NCBI GenBank assembly: GCA_036478595.1
Contig: JAZGEF010000036.1
Span: 1 to 64,000 of the forward strand
From: Granulosicoccus sp036478595
GTDB taxonomy: Bacteria > Pseudomonadota > Gammaproteobacteria > Granulosicoccales > Granulosicoccaceae
Length of the DNA: 64,000 nucleotides
Direction: 5' to 3'
Shown here: in pieces, positions 42,553-52,906 of the stretch
Layout of the letters: the number at the start of each line of letters is the position of its first letter
Position numbering within the stretch: position 1 is the stretch's first letter
Program-made: the position numbers and the translations under genes
The notes under the pieces: generated by a model
Databases searched by the model: none
Told to the model about the DNA's origin: nothing
What the model saw: the letters and a program-made list of their open reading frames with translations, nothing else

Positions 42553-43221
42553 TTAAGAACCAGCATTACCTTCAATTGGCAGTATGCGCGTAAGGATGCC
42601 AAAGCGTTGGTTATCAATATAATGGAGCTCGCGGCTACGCATTTTGCGGCTTTGCGACATGCCGTAGCTAGTGCCTGTTTCGGGATCAGTGAAAACCATA
42701 TGGACGTCCATATGCAGAAATCGGCCGAGTGATACTTTTATCGTACCGTTGATCGCCGTTGTTCTAATTTCGCGCGTGCGGTCAGCTTGAGGCTGGCTGC
42801 TAGCGGGTATAAAAGTTTTGTAAGGTTTTAGATCTTGTGGCAAATACATCGTTGTGGCTCGCCCAATATTTATGCGTACTGCTTTTGCTTCTTTACGCTC
42901 AAGCCCGGGTTGGCGCCATGCAAAATGTTTAAGCATGCGATAGCGGGATTGCGACTTTATTTTATCAGCACTTTCGGCCATCGATAGCCCATCCGTGATC
43001 AATTCAAAGCCTGCGTTTTGAGCGCGTTCACTGGTTAAACTCATGGAAGAGGAGAGCTTGGGGTAGTACAAACTGCCAGGTATCGCGTTGTCTTTATTAA
43101 CATGTTCAAAGACAATCATTTCGATGAGATAGTCTTTGGCATGCGCCATACCGCCAAGGCCAAGCAGCAGCACGGCGAGCATGAGTTGTCGTAGTGTTAG
43201 TACAGCAGTTGTTAATTGCAT
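42553..43221 (-). CDS. csiV: CsiV family protein (cell-wall stress)
   Basis: CsiV proteins are periplasmic factors linked to peptidoglycan and growth on D-amino acids in Vibrio. The 222-residue precursor has a signal peptide (hydrophobic about 11-25, cleavage after A-H-A), the I-E-M-I-V-F-E-H segment near the mature start and the C-terminal H-Y-I-D-N-Q-R-F-G-I-L motif, both family features. It begins 36 bases after mfd on the same strand, an order conserved in several gammaproteobacteria. Confidence 0.85.
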   Translation of the reverse strand: MQLTTAVLTLRQLMLAVLLLGLGGMAHAKDYLIEMIVFEHVNKDNAIPGSLYYPKLSSSMSLTSERAQNAGFELITDGLSMAESADKIKSQSRYRMLKHFAWRQPGLERKEAKAVRINIGRATTMYLPQDLKPYKTFIPASSQPQADRTREIRTTAINGTIKVSLGRFLHMDVHMVFTDPETGTSYGMSQSRKMRSRELHYIDNQRFGILTRILPIEGNAGS

Positions 43222-43257
43222 GGGCTGGGTGCCTCGAATGTTTTCAGCGATATGAAT

Positions 43258-46200
43258 TTAGGTGTTGGGAGTAGCCAACACGCTCAGCAGTTTGTCCAGA
43301 AACTCTCGACTCTGCTCAACTGAGCTGAATTCTCGCACAAATCGCAGAGTCTGTTTACCATCGAAGCGGTAGATGTCCGGTTTTTGCTGTATTAACGTAA
43401 TGATCGTTAATGGATCAACTTTAGGTTTTGGATCAAATATGATCCGACCACCGCCAGGGTTAAGCTGTAAGCGCTCAATGCCTAGTTCAGTGCAGCGATG
43501 TTTGGTTGCAGTCACATCAAACAGGTTATGCGCTTGCGGCGGTAGCAGGCCAAAGCGATCAATTAGCTCAGCTTTAAGATCAATCAACTCGTCGGCGTTT
43601 TTAGCGCTAGCGATACGTTTGTACAGCATTAGCCGCTGATGAACATCAGGAACGTAATCTTGCGGTAGTAGAGCCGGTACACCTAGATCAACCTCCGTGC
43701 CATATGCCAATGGTTTGTCGTAGTCGGGAAGCTTGCCTGCCTTCAGTGCCTGAACCGCGCGTTCGAGCAGTTCGGAATACAAGGTAAAACCGATTTCTTG
43801 TATCTGACCTGATTGCCCTTCACCGAGCAGTTCGCCAGCACCACGGATCTCAAGATCATGGGTTGCCAGTGTGAAACCGACACCAAGATCTTCCAAGGAT
43901 TCAATTGCTGCTAATCGTTTTTCTGCATCGGCTGTCATTGCACCTTTAGGTGGTGTAATCAAGTAGGCATACGCACGATGATGGCTTCGGCCCACACGGC
44001 CACGTAATTGATGCAACTGTGCCAGGCCGAGTTTGTCTGCGCGATTAATGATTATGGTGTTGGCGGTGGGTACATCGATTCCACTTTCGATAATGGTGGT
44101 GCTAACTAGTATATTGAAACGCTGGTGATAAAAATCAACCATGACAGACTCAAGATCTGACTCTCGCATTTGTCCGTGGGCAAATTTCACACGGGCATTG
44201 GGTACGATCTCCTCTAAAGTTCGCGTCATACGCTCGATGGTATTGACTTCATTATGTAGAAAATAGATCTGACCGCCGCGAGCCAACTCTCGTTCACAGG
44301 CTTCGCGAACTTGAGAATCGGACCATTCGCCAACAAACGTTTTGATGGCATGCCTGTGCTGAGGCGGTGTAGCGATAATGGATAAGTCACGCATACCCGC
44401 CAAACCCATATTGAGCGTGCGCGGTATCGGTGTTGCGGTTAGCGTGACAATATCTATTTCCGAGCGTAGTGCTTTCATGTGCTCTTTATGGCGCACTCCA
44501 AAGCGATGTTCTTCATCAATAATTACCAGGCCAAGATTTTTATAACGTATACCTTTTTGCAATAGCTTGTGCGTGCCAATAATTATGTCAATACCACCGC
44601 TTGCAAGCTTCTCCAATGTTGCCTTTTGCTCTTTCGCAGTACCAAAACGCGATATTGACTCAATCTGTACAGGCCAATCGGCGAATCGATCACTAAAATT
44701 TTGATGGTGCTGACGGGCTAATAAAGTGGTGGGTACCAACACCGCCACTTGCTTGCCTGCATCGACGGCCACAAATGCTGCCCGCATGGCCACTTCGGTT
44801 TTACCAAACCCGACATCGCCGCAAACCACTCGATCAGTGGGCTGTTGCGAACGTAGATCCTTAACCACGGCTTCTATGGCGGTGTATTGATCGGGTGTTT
44901 CTTCAAATGTAAAGGCATTACTAAAGGCTTCGTAGTTGTTGGACTGACCTGGAAACGCAAAACCTTTGCGAGCAGCACGCCTGGCGTGAATCTCCAATAG
45001 CTCTGCCGCCACGTCGTAGGCTTTTTCAGCGGCCCGGCGCTTGGCTTTTTGCCAAACTTCGCTGCCGAGCTTATGGAGTGGAGCGGTATCGGCACTGGAG
45101 CCGGTATAGCGACTGATAAGGTGAAGCGCAGATACTGGTACGTAGAGTTTGTCGTCTCCATAGTAATGGATGGTTAGAAACTCGTTTTCGTGTTCACCAA
45201 TAGTGAGCCTGGTTAACCCTTGATACCGACCCACACCGTTATCGATGTGTACTACTGGGTCACCCATATCTAAGTCGGCCAGGTTAGCAATGATGGCATC
45301 AGAATCACGAGTGGGGCGCCGACGCTCGCGTCGTTTTATCCGGCCCGAGCCTAGTTGTGATTCAGTGATAATTGCTACAGATTGCAGTGGTAAGTGCAAT
45401 CCTCTTTCGAGCGCGGCAGTGGTTAAACAAAGCTTGCGATCAGTGGTTAAAAAATCTACCCAACTGTCCACTGTTTTCACTTTTAACTGGTTACCCACCA
45501 GTAAGTCCATCATGGTTTCGCGTCGGCCAGTGGATTCTGCAACAAACAAGATTCGGCCGTTGAAGCTATCTACGAATTGTTTAAGTGCGGCCAGTGGTTC
45601 TTCACTGCGTGCCTCCGAAGGATATAAGCCAGGTGTTTGGGTGGGTAAATTAGCAGCGTGCTTGCCAGGATTTTCGATTTCATAGCGTTGTGTACTAATG
45701 CAACGCCTTTGAACTAAGTGTTGTTCGACTTCGTCAGGGGATAAAAATAAATCTGCTGGCGGTAACACTGGGCGTTCGACATCATGCCTGCGTTGCTCAA
45801 ATCGCTCTTCTGTGTTTTCCCAAAACTGCTGCATCGCCGACGCTGCTTCGTCAGCAAATATCAGCTGAGCGTCGGCCGGTATGTAATCAAACAGCACCGC
45901 GGTGTCTTCAAAAAATAAGGGTGTGTAGTATTCGATGCCCGCAGGGGCGCGACCTTCCGATACCTCGCGATAGATCGGGCAGTTTTTACTCTCAGCTTCA
46001 AAAGCATTGCGAAACTGTTTTCGAAACAGTGCGATGCCTTCTTCATTTAGCGGAAACTCGTGCGCGGGTAGCAAAGAGATCTGCTCGACCTTATCGATGC
46101 CGCGTTGAGTGCCGGGGTCGAAGCTGCGTATCGTTTCGATTTCATCGTCAAAAAATTCGACCCTAAACGGCACATTACTGCTCATCGGGAATAGATCGAG

Positions 46201-46734
46201 TATTGATCCGCGCACGGCGAATTCGCCATGGCTTTCCACTTGCGCCACATTGCGATAACCGGCCTCGGCTAAATTGAAACGAAATTGATCAATTGCTAGC
46301 TGTGCGCCAGTGTTGATCATCAAGGCATGTTTTTGAAGAAACGAAGACGGTGGCAGTTTTAGCATTAGTGCTGCAGTGGTGAGCAACAAAATGCCCGTTT
46401 TTTGTTGGGGCAGGTGATATAGCGTTTTGATGCGCTGGGAAATGATGTCCTGATGAGGTGACACGCGATCGTAGGTGAGGGTTTCCCAATCACTAAAGGT
46501 GTGCAGATTGATGCGATCTTGGCAAAAGAACTGCAGCTCGGCCTCAAGATGCAGTAATTCAGTGGTATTGGCCGCCACTACTACGACCAAGCCTGCTTGT
46601 GCTGCGGCGTAATCAGCAATAGCCAGAGCCTCGGCGCAGCCATAAAGCTGCCCCCATGCCTGTTGCGCTCCAGATGGCTGTTTTGGCAGATCTGGGGCAG
46701 GCAATAGCGTTACAAGTTGTTTATCGCCTGTCAT
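43258..46734 (-). CDS. mfd: Transcription-repair coupling factor Mfd
   Basis: Removes stalled RNA polymerase and recruits UvrA at lesions. The 1158 residues have an N-terminal UvrB-like region, an RNA-polymerase-interaction domain (about 490-550), a superfamily 2 translocase (Walker A G-D-V-G-F-G-K-T-E, D-E-E-H box V-I-I-D-E-E-H-R-F, motif VI G-R-V-G-R-S), and a C-terminal TRCF regulatory domain. The length and motif order match E. coli Mfd (1148). It is the 5' gene of the mfd-csiV pair. Confidence 0.96.
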   Translation of the reverse strand: MTGDKQLVTLLPAPDLPKQPSGAQQAWGQLYGCAEALAIADYAAAQAGLVVVVAANTTELLHLEAELQFFCQDRINLHTFSDWETLTYDRVSPHQDIISQRIKTLYHLPQQKTGILLLTTAALMLKLPPSSFLQKHALMINTGAQLAIDQFRFNLAEAGYRNVAQVESHGEFAVRGSILDLFPMSSNVPFRVEFFDDEIETIRSFDPGTQRGIDKVEQISLLPAHEFPLNEEGIALFRKQFRNAFEAESKNCPIYREVSEGRAPAGIEYYTPLFFEDTAVLFDYIPADAQLIFADEAASAMQQFWENTEERFEQRRHDVERPVLPPADLFLSPDEVEQHLVQRRCISTQRYEIENPGKHAANLPTQTPGLYPSEARSEEPLAALKQFVDSFNGRILFVAESTGRRETMMDLLVGNQLKVKTVDSWVDFLTTDRKLCLTTAALERGLHLPLQSVAIITESQLGSGRIKRRERRRPTRDSDAIIANLADLDMGDPVVHIDNGVGRYQGLTRLTIGEHENEFLTIHYYGDDKLYVPVSALHLISRYTGSSADTAPLHKLGSEVWQKAKRRAAEKAYDVAAELLEIHARRAARKGFAFPGQSNNYEAFSNAFTFEETPDQYTAIEAVVKDLRSQQPTDRVVCGDVGFGKTEVAMRAAFVAVDAGKQVAVLVPTTLLARQHHQNFSDRFADWPVQIESISRFGTAKEQKATLEKLASGGIDIIIGTHKLLQKGIRYKNLGLVIIDEEHRFGVRHKEHMKALRSEIDIVTLTATPIPRTLNMGLAGMRDLSIIATPPQHRHAIKTFVGEWSDSQVREACERELARGGQIYFLHNEVNTIERMTRTLEEIVPNARVKFAHGQMRESDLESVMVDFYHQRFNILVSTTIIESGIDVPTANTIIINRADKLGLAQLHQLRGRVGRSHHRAYAYLITPPKGAMTADAEKRLAAIESLEDLGVGFTLATHDLEIRGAGELLGEGQSGQIQEIGFTLYSELLERAVQALKAGKLPDYDKPLAYGTEVDLGVPALLPQDYVPDVHQRLMLYKRIASAKNADELIDLKAELIDRFGLLPPQAHNLFDVTATKHRCTELGIERLQLNPGGGRIIFDPKPKVDPLTIITLIQQKPDIYRFDGKQTLRFVREFSSVEQSREFLDKLLSVLATPNT

Positions 46735-46912
46735 CAGATTGGGTAAGCTTTCGGTCCAGGGTTAGGATTCCTGCGCTAATTGTCCCATATTTCCTATACT
46801 GATAAGTGAACGGTTGATTGGCGGCAAATGCTGCGAACCATTCCAATGCTCGCGGTCTAAATGTCAGCACTTATCACCCTTAAACAACATGGCTAAACAA
46901 TAACGCTAAAAC

Positions 46913-48160
46913 ATGTTTCAACCGTATCCATTATTTATCGGGCTCAGGTATACCCGAGCAAAAAGGCGAAACCACTTTATTTCGTTTATTTCCTTGATAT
47001 CCATTGTGGGTATCGCGTTGGGCGTGACCGCGCTCATCACCGTGACATCGGTGATGAACGGGTTTGAAAAGGAAATGGCGGAGCGTATTGTGGGCGCGTC
47101 CTCTCATGCCACGGTTATGGGGCTGGGTGAATCGATGGACGATTGGGAGTCGGTGGCCAACGAAGTGTCCCAGCACCCTGAAGTACTAGGGGCTGCACCC
47201 TATGTTGAAGGGCAAGTGATGCTGGTCCACAATGGCCGCTCAACAGGCTCGTTAATTCGCGGCATTATTCCAGACGAAGAAAATAAGGTCTCTGAACTCG
47301 ATGAAAAACTAGAGCGGGCGGAATCACTTAACGCTGCATTGGTGCCAGGTGAATTCGGCATGTTGCTCGGCTCTGACCTGGCCGGCTACCTTGGCGCTGT
47401 TGTCGGTGACAAGGTCACGGTTATTACACCAGAGGCCAGCGTAACGCCTATGGGCTTTGTACCTCGGTTAAAACGTTTTACCGTTACAGGTATTTTTCGC
47501 TTTGGCATGTATCAATTTGATCGAAACCTTGCAGTGATGCACGCACAAGATAGTGCCAAGCTGTTGAGGCAAGAAGGCGTAACCGGTGTGCGGCTAAAAC
47601 TTGCCGATAGCAACCGTGCGCCATTGGTGACTAGTGACCTTCGCCAATCAGTTGGAATGAATTATTACGTCAGTGATTGGACCCAACAAAACGCCAACTA
47701 CTTTCTAGCGGTCAAAATGGAAAAGACCATGATGTTTATCATTTTGAGCCTGATTGTGGCGGTGGCTGCATTTAATATTGTGTCGACTCTTGTGATGATG
47801 GTGCAGGATAAGCAAGCTGATATTGCCATCCTACGCACTCAAGGTGCATCGCCAAAGGCGGTCATGCTGACATTTTTAGTGCAAGGCACCTTGATAGGGT
47901 TGATCGGCACGATTGTGGGTTTTTTCGGCGGTGTGGCACTGGCGAGTAACATCGATGTGGTGGTGCCTTTTATTGAACGTTTTACTGGCCCAGTGCTTAA
48001 TCCTGAGGTGTACTACATCGACAAAATGCCATCAGATATTCGCTGGCCTAGTGTGATCAAAATTGTGATCATGTCCTTCGGCCTGTCTGTATTGGCAACG
48101 CTTTATCCGGCTTGGCGAGCATCACAAACCGACCCGGCATCAGCACTGTCCTATGAGTAA
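46913..48160 (+). CDS. lolC: Lipoprotein-releasing ABC transporter permease (LolC/LolE type)
   Basis: Releases outer-membrane lipoproteins from the inner membrane to LolA. The 415 residues start with a first membrane helix (about 25-48) after L-R-Y-T-R-A-K-R-R, then a periplasmic domain of about 220 residues, and three further helices in a FtsX-like block (D-I-A-I-L-R-T-Q-G-A before it). The stop overlaps lolD by eight bases. Only one LolC/E-type permease is adjacent, which suggests a homodimeric LolF-type complex or an unlinked lolE. Confidence 0.9.
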   Translation: MFQPYPLFIGLRYTRAKRRNHFISFISLISIVGIALGVTALITVTSVMNGFEKEMAERIVGASSHATVMGLGESMDDWESVANEVSQHPEVLGAAPYVEGQVMLVHNGRSTGSLIRGIIPDEENKVSELDEKLERAESLNAALVPGEFGMLLGSDLAGYLGAVVGDKVTVITPEASVTPMGFVPRLKRFTVTGIFRFGMYQFDRNLAVMHAQDSAKLLRQEGVTGVRLKLADSNRAPLVTSDLRQSVGMNYYVSDWTQQNANYFLAVKMEKTMMFIILSLIVAVAAFNIVSTLVMMVQDKQADIAILRTQGASPKAVMLTFLVQGTLIGLIGTIVGFFGGVALASNIDVVVPFIERFTGPVLNPEVYYIDKMPSDIRWPSVIKIVIMSFGLSVLATLYPAWRASQTDPASALSYE

Positions 48161-48875
48161 CGGCACAATGAGTGGTACAAACGCTTCCAATGCAGGCCGA
48201 CCAGTGTTAGTGGCTGACAATATCAGTCGTACTTACAAGCAGGGCGACTTGAGTGTTGAGGTGCTAAATGGTTTGTCACTGCAAATAGAGGCGGGCGAGC
48301 GCGTTGCCATTATTGGTTCTTCTGGTAGTGGTAAATCGACCTTGCTGCATTTGTTGGGCGGGCTAGATACAGCCACTTCCGGCACCATCAATATCAACGG
48401 ACAAGACTTAAAGAATCTAAATCAAGCAGCCCGAGGTCGATTACGCAACAAGAGTGTTGGATTTATTTATCAGTTTCATCATCTGCTGCCAGAATTCACT
48501 GCCCTTGAAAACGTTTGCATGCCATTATTAATTCGAGGCGACTCACCATCAAACGCAAAAGCGCAAGCGGGTGCTTTGCTAGATCGAGTTGGTTTATCGC
48601 AGCGACACCGTCATAAGCCATCTGAATTGTCGGGTGGTGAGCGGCAGCGCACCGCCGTTGCCAGAGCACTAGTGACGAAGCCCCATTTAGTGCTAGCGGA
48701 CGAGCCCACTGGCAACCTTGATGAGACTACGGCTGCGGGTGTTTATGAGCTAATGCTTGAGCTCAACAATGAGCTGGGTACGAGCTTTTTAGTCGTTACT
48801 CATGATCGAAAACTGGCCGGCAGGATGCAGCGGGTATTGAAGCTTACCGGTGGAAAAATTGAGAGAGTTGATTAA
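48153..48875 (+). CDS. lolD: Lipoprotein-releasing system ATP-binding protein LolD
   Basis: ATPase of the Lol exporter, 240 residues, with Walker A G-S-S-G-S-G-K-S-T, signature L-S-G-G-E-R-Q-R, Walker B L-V-L-A-D-E-P-T and H-loop T-H-D. The start, ATG 48153, lies within the permease end; ATG 48168 is another possibility. Its stop overlaps by three bases the stop of the DUF2062 gene on the other strand. Confidence 0.94.
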   Translation: MSNGTMSGTNASNAGRPVLVADNISRTYKQGDLSVEVLNGLSLQIEAGERVAIIGSSGSGKSTLLHLLGGLDTATSGTININGQDLKNLNQAARGRLRNKSVGFIYQFHHLLPEFTALENVCMPLLIRGDSPSNAKAQAGALLDRVGLSQRHRHKPSELSGGERQRTAVARALVTKPHLVLADEPTGNLDETTAAGVYELMLELNNELGTSFLVVTHDRKLAGRMQRVLKLTGGKIERVD

Positions 48876-49408
48876 ACGGTTTTGGTCCTGCTTATACGAC
48901 GTCGCCAGCGACGCATGGCAACCCAACGCCAAACCATCGACGTAATTAAATAGCCCAGTAGTGCTGTCATGAGTGCGCAGAATAGGGCGCCAGTGAGCAG
49001 TACAGGGCCGGCCTGTGTCAAGCTCGAGAAAAATCCGGGCAAACTCAATTCAATTGTGTTGGTGCCGGGAGGCTTTTGCAGAATAGTTGACCCGGCATAA
49101 CGTGCCGCGTACAGTAATGGAACAATGGTCAAAGGATTGGTGAACCACACCATGACCACGGAGAGAGGCACATGGACGCGCAACACCGCAGCAATAAAAG
49201 CGGCCACTACCATTTGCAGTGGTACTGGTATCCAGCTGATAAACAAACCCACCGCTACACCGCCGGCCGCAGCGCGCCGATTAAGGTGCCACAGGGCTGG
49301 GTCAGAAAGCCGATTTTTAAGCCACCCCTGATCAGCATCCTGCATGCCCAGCTGTGCTTTAACTTTCTCGTTATTTGGAAGACGGCCTCTAAGCCATTCG
49401 CGCGGCAT
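48872..49408 (-). CDS. DUF2062 family membrane protein
   Basis: A 178-residue protein of the DUF2062 family: M-P-R-E-W-L-R-G-R N-terminus, the L-W-H-L-N-R segment, then G-L-F-I-S-W-I-P-V-P-L-Q and W-F-T-N-P-L-T-I in the first membrane pair, and a further hydrophobic hairpin. The frame is open ten codons earlier, but ATG 49408 matches family starts. The family has no proven role. Confidence 0.85.
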   Translation of the reverse strand: MPREWLRGRLPNNEKVKAQLGMQDADQGWLKNRLSDPALWHLNRRAAAGGVAVGLFISWIPVPLQMVVAAFIAAVLRVHVPLSVVMVWFTNPLTIVPLLYAARYAGSTILQKPPGTNTIELSLPGFFSSLTQAGPVLLTGALFCALMTALLGYLITSMVWRWVAMRRWRRRISRTKTV

Positions 49409-49488
49409 TACGGTGTCCGGGTTCTTGTGATTCAACACACATTTATAATAACGTCGAACTTGCCAACAACCTTAGCTACGGTCACCAC

Positions 49489-51738
49489 GTGTTGCGCGTT
49501 AGTTTAGGTTTACTAACGGGCCAATTCGCAGTTTATTCAATTTCGAGTGTGCCGTATGGCTTTCTGGCGCTGGTTGTCACGTTGTTTATAGTCGGTTGTT
49601 GGCTGCCGCGCTTACGTTTGATGGTGGCCACTGCAGCTATAGGCAGTGTGATTGCGCTCTTTTGCGTACAGCAGCTACACCGCCACCAATGGCCTGCAGA
49701 TTTGAGATCAACTGATGTCACCCTTTCAGGCCTAGTTGACGGTTTACCTACGCAATCCGATACGGGTTTGCGACTCTTTTTGAGTGATATCACATCAACA
49801 TCTGATGCACAGCCAAGGCGCATTCGGCTTAATTGGCATCGACCCACTCAAATTCCACAGGCTGGGGAACGCTGGCAATTCACTGTTCGATTAAAACGGC
49901 CAGCAGGATTGGGTAATCCGGGTAGTTTTGATGTGCAGCGATATAGCTTTATTACACAGGTTGATGCAACGGGTTACGTACGTTCACCAGCATCGGCCAA
50001 ACGCTTAAACACAGCGCGTGGTTTTTCAATTAATCGCATTAGGCAAAGTATCGCCGAACAAATAAAGGCGGCTTCCTCTGGGCCAACCGTGCCTTTGGTG
50101 CTGGGGCTGTCTCTAGGTATTAGCGCAGGTATAAGTGATGTTCAATGGCAAATACTGCGTGACACAGGTACGGTGCACTTGTTGGCTATTTCTGGTTTGC
50201 ACATTGGGTTAATTGCCACATTCGCATACGTGTTAGCTGCTTGCTTGTGGGCGCTTTGTTCACCATTACAAACTCGTTGCTCAAAGCCAGCGTTTGCCAT
50301 TATCTTTGGATTTATTTGTGCAACTGTATATGCTGCATTAGCGGGTTTTAGTTTGCCAACCCAACGTGCATTGATCATGTTGTTTATTGTTGGGATAGGG
50401 CTATTGACTCGGCGCGCGTCGATTGCCAGCTTTGCTCTTTGCACCGCGGCGGTTCTGATCACCGCGTTTGATCCCACCGCTGTATTGTCGGTTGGTTTCA
50501 CCATGTCATTTGCCGCCGTGGCATTGCTGATTTATCTTGGTCAAGGTCGTCAGCACTCTGGCAGTAAGTGGTTTGGTGCGATGCGCCTGCAATGGCAACT
50601 AAGCTTATTGATGTTGCCACTATCGGCATGGTTTTTTGGTAGTGGTTCGTTAGTCTCTCCATTGGCGAATTTGGTTGCGGTGCCATTTGTCGGTTTGCTA
50701 ATTGTGCCTCTTTGCATCATCACAGCACTGTTGGTGTTTGTATCGCCGACCTTGTCGGCTTTCACCTTACAGTTTGCTGAATTATTATTGAAGTGGTTAA
50801 TGATTGGTTTGCAGGGTGTCGCCAATGTGCCCGGTAGCCATGTTGCGTTGCCTGTATCGTCGCAATCCGTTCTGTTGGTGGCTTTACTGGCCGTGGCGGT
50901 GATGGTGGCACCACTTGGTTTGCGTTTACGGCGATGGTCGTGGGTATTGCTGCTGCCAATCGCGTTGTATCTGCACCAGTTGCCAGCGGTTAGGCAACTG
51001 GAAGTGCATGTGCTGGACGTAGGCCAGGGATTGTCGGTGGCCGTATTCACTAAAAATCACACGCTGCTGTTTGATACCGGTGGGCGCTTTGGTGATTCAA
51101 CCATGATGGAGCGAGTGGTTGATCCGTTTCTTGCGACACGGCGGCGCGGTAGAATTGATACAGCTGTTATTTCACATGCTGATGAGGACCACGCCGCTGG
51201 CCTTGATTATTTGATCGAATCACAAGCACAGCTACAGGTGTTTGCTAGTGATAGTGATGTCGGTAGTGTCTGCAAAGCAGGGGAGGCTTGGCAATGGGAT
51301 GGTGTTTGGTTTGCTTTCGTCCATCCCTCTGAGTATGAAGTCGGTTCGCGCAATGATAGATCTTGTGTACTGTTAATTCACTACGGCGAAACACGCTTTT
51401 TACTGACGGGGGATATCGAGAGTAGCGCTGAGGCCACACTGATAGAGCGTGGTTTTGAATTGCCTATTACTGTTATGACAGCGCCGCATCATGGTAGCGC
51501 TACATCCTCATCTGCAGAATTTTTGCAGATCGTGAAACCTCAACATATCGTGATACCAGCGGGTCGCGATAACCGTCATGGGCATCCGCATGCTGATGTT
51601 GTAAAGCGTTATGAGGAAATTGGTAGTCGTTTGTGGATGACAGGGGAGGATGGTGCCGTTAGTTTTAATGTTGGACGAGATGGTGTGCTTGGAGACGTTG
51701 GAACTTATTGGGGTGAAGTTGATAAACCTTGGCGTTAA
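49489..51738 (+). CDS. comEC: DNA internalization protein ComEC/Rec2
   Basis: The inner-membrane channel for transforming DNA. The 749 residues have three parts: an N-terminal DUF4131 region (1-170), the Competence membrane domain with about eight helices (about 195-500; V-H-L-L-A-I-S-G-L-H-I-G), and a metallo-beta-lactamase domain (V-L-D-V-G-Q-G, D-T-G-G, S-H-A-D-E-D-H-A-A-G, L-L-T-G-D, and H-H-G-S). Zinc-ligand motifs are in place, consistent with its nuclease role. The start codon is GTG 49489. No ComEA or other competence gene is in the window. Confidence 0.92.
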   Translation: MLRVSLGLLTGQFAVYSISSVPYGFLALVVTLFIVGCWLPRLRLMVATAAIGSVIALFCVQQLHRHQWPADLRSTDVTLSGLVDGLPTQSDTGLRLFLSDITSTSDAQPRRIRLNWHRPTQIPQAGERWQFTVRLKRPAGLGNPGSFDVQRYSFITQVDATGYVRSPASAKRLNTARGFSINRIRQSIAEQIKAASSGPTVPLVLGLSLGISAGISDVQWQILRDTGTVHLLAISGLHIGLIATFAYVLAACLWALCSPLQTRCSKPAFAIIFGFICATVYAALAGFSLPTQRALIMLFIVGIGLLTRRASIASFALCTAAVLITAFDPTAVLSVGFTMSFAAVALLIYLGQGRQHSGSKWFGAMRLQWQLSLLMLPLSAWFFGSGSLVSPLANLVAVPFVGLLIVPLCIITALLVFVSPTLSAFTLQFAELLLKWLMIGLQGVANVPGSHVALPVSSQSVLLVALLAVAVMVAPLGLRLRRWSWVLLLPIALYLHQLPAVRQLEVHVLDVGQGLSVAVFTKNHTLLFDTGGRFGDSTMMERVVDPFLATRRRGRIDTAVISHADEDHAAGLDYLIESQAQLQVFASDSDVGSVCKAGEAWQWDGVWFAFVHPSEYEVGSRNDRSCVLLIHYGETRFLLTGDIESSAEATLIERGFELPITVMTAPHHGSATSSSAEFLQIVKPQHIVIPAGRDNRHGHPHADVVKRYEEIGSRLWMTGEDGAVSFNVGRDGVLGDVGTYWGEVDKPWR

Positions 51739-51817
51739 TCGCCATGCCCTCTGAGGCACCTAGTCCCCGCGTACGATTTGCCTTTCCTGGGCATGACTCG
51801 TTCTAACTGTCCATTTC

Positions 51818-52906
51818 TTAAACCAATTTCCCACGAGCGGCAACAGGGATGATTTGGGAAATTTTGCCATCGCGGATGGCTACTAACTGGTCGAACATAT
51901 TGACCGACACACAAACGTGGTTCGGAATGACACGAACGATATCGCCCACGTTTGGTTTGTCATTGCACCCGGACAAATCAAGAAAACCGTGTTCTTCTGC
52001 AAATTTGTGAATGCGCGCAGTAGGGTGCTCAACAATATAGCCAAACCCGTCTAGCCCTCCCGTATCTGAGGTGAGGGTTTTTGATCCCGCATCGAGTATC
52101 CCGCGTTCCGAGCCACCGCGACTTACAACACTGGAATAGACGTGATAGGCGCAATCGTCAAGCGCGGCAACGCCTGCCGCAATCATCATTCGGTCGTTGA
52201 ATATGCAGGTACCCGCGCGATGTTCCGTGGCTCCCTTGAGCTTACCGATATTGACAAAGTTTGGGGTGCCGCCCGTGGATACTATCTCTGCCGTTAATCC
52301 AAGTTCTGTTAGCTTGATTGTGATGTCATCGTAAAACACCTGCGTTTGCGGCCAGCTATCAAGCGCAGGATAAAACATGAGTCCCGCAAAGTTAAGCATG
52401 GGGTCGGCCTTTATTATCTTGGCAAGCTTTGCAGCCTCATCCGGTGTTTCCACACCCGCGCGCAGCTGGCCGGTATCGCACTCGATCACCACATCTAAAG
52501 CACGATTAGCATTTGTGGCAACCTTTGAATACTCAGCTAGTGATACAGGGTTGTCGCCGCAGACTTTTAACGGAAGTCGCTTTTGCAAAGCCGCTAAGCG
52601 GCCCGATCGGGCTGCACCCAACAAATTGGTCGCGATTAAAATATCAGTTATGCCTGCATTTGCCATAACCTCAGCTTCACCTAACTTTTGACAGGTGATG
52701 CCGCGCGCGCCTGCATCGATTTGCATTTGCGCTAGCATGGGGGATTTATGTGTTTTGATATGAGGGCGATTTGCCAGCTTTGCACCATCACAAATTGACT
52801 GCGCTTTTGCAATATTGCGCTCTACGATGTCTAGATCAATCACTGCGCAGGGCGTACCAAAATTCTGGATAATGGTGGTTTTAAGTGCTGTTATGTTTTT
52901 ATTCAT
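51818..52906 (-). CDS. D-threonine aldolase/DSD1-like PLP enzyme
   Basis: A fold-type III PLP enzyme with an alanine-racemase-like barrel and a metal site. The 362 residues contain the PLP-lysine segment R-P-H-I-K-T-H-K (about 46-53), then the T-G-G-T-P phosphate-binding loop. The metal ligands sit in P-N-H-V-C-V-S-V near the C-terminus (the His-x-Cys pair of D-threonine aldolase and D-serine dehydratase DSD1). It could act on D-Thr, D-Ser or related 3-hydroxy-D-amino acids. Confidence 0.85.
   Translation of the reverse strand: MNKNITALKTTIIQNFGTPCAVIDLDIVERNIAKAQSICDGAKLANRPHIKTHKSPMLAQMQIDAGARGITCQKLGEAEVMANAGITDILIATNLLGAARSGRLAALQKRLPLKVCGDNPVSLAEYSKVATNANRALDVVIECDTGQLRAGVETPDEAAKLAKIIKADPMLNFAGLMFYPALDSWPQTQVFYDDITIKLTELGLTAEIVSTGGTPNFVNIGKLKGATEHRAGTCIFNDRMMIAAGVAALDDCAYHVYSSVVSRGGSERGILDAGSKTLTSDTGGLDGFGYIVEHPTARIHKFAEEHGFLDLSGCNDKPNVGDIVRVIPNHVCVSVNMFDQLVAIRDGKISQIIPVAARGKLV

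Noticed and set aside
50550..51050. A 166-residue open frame antisense to comEC
   Set aside because: Lies within the ComEC membrane domain; a Thr/Asn/Ser-rich shadow of hydrophobic codons.
51743..51795. 7-bp inverted repeat CATGCCC/GGGCATG between comEC and the aldolase gene
   Set aside because: Loop of 39 bases and no T-run; weak as a terminator.
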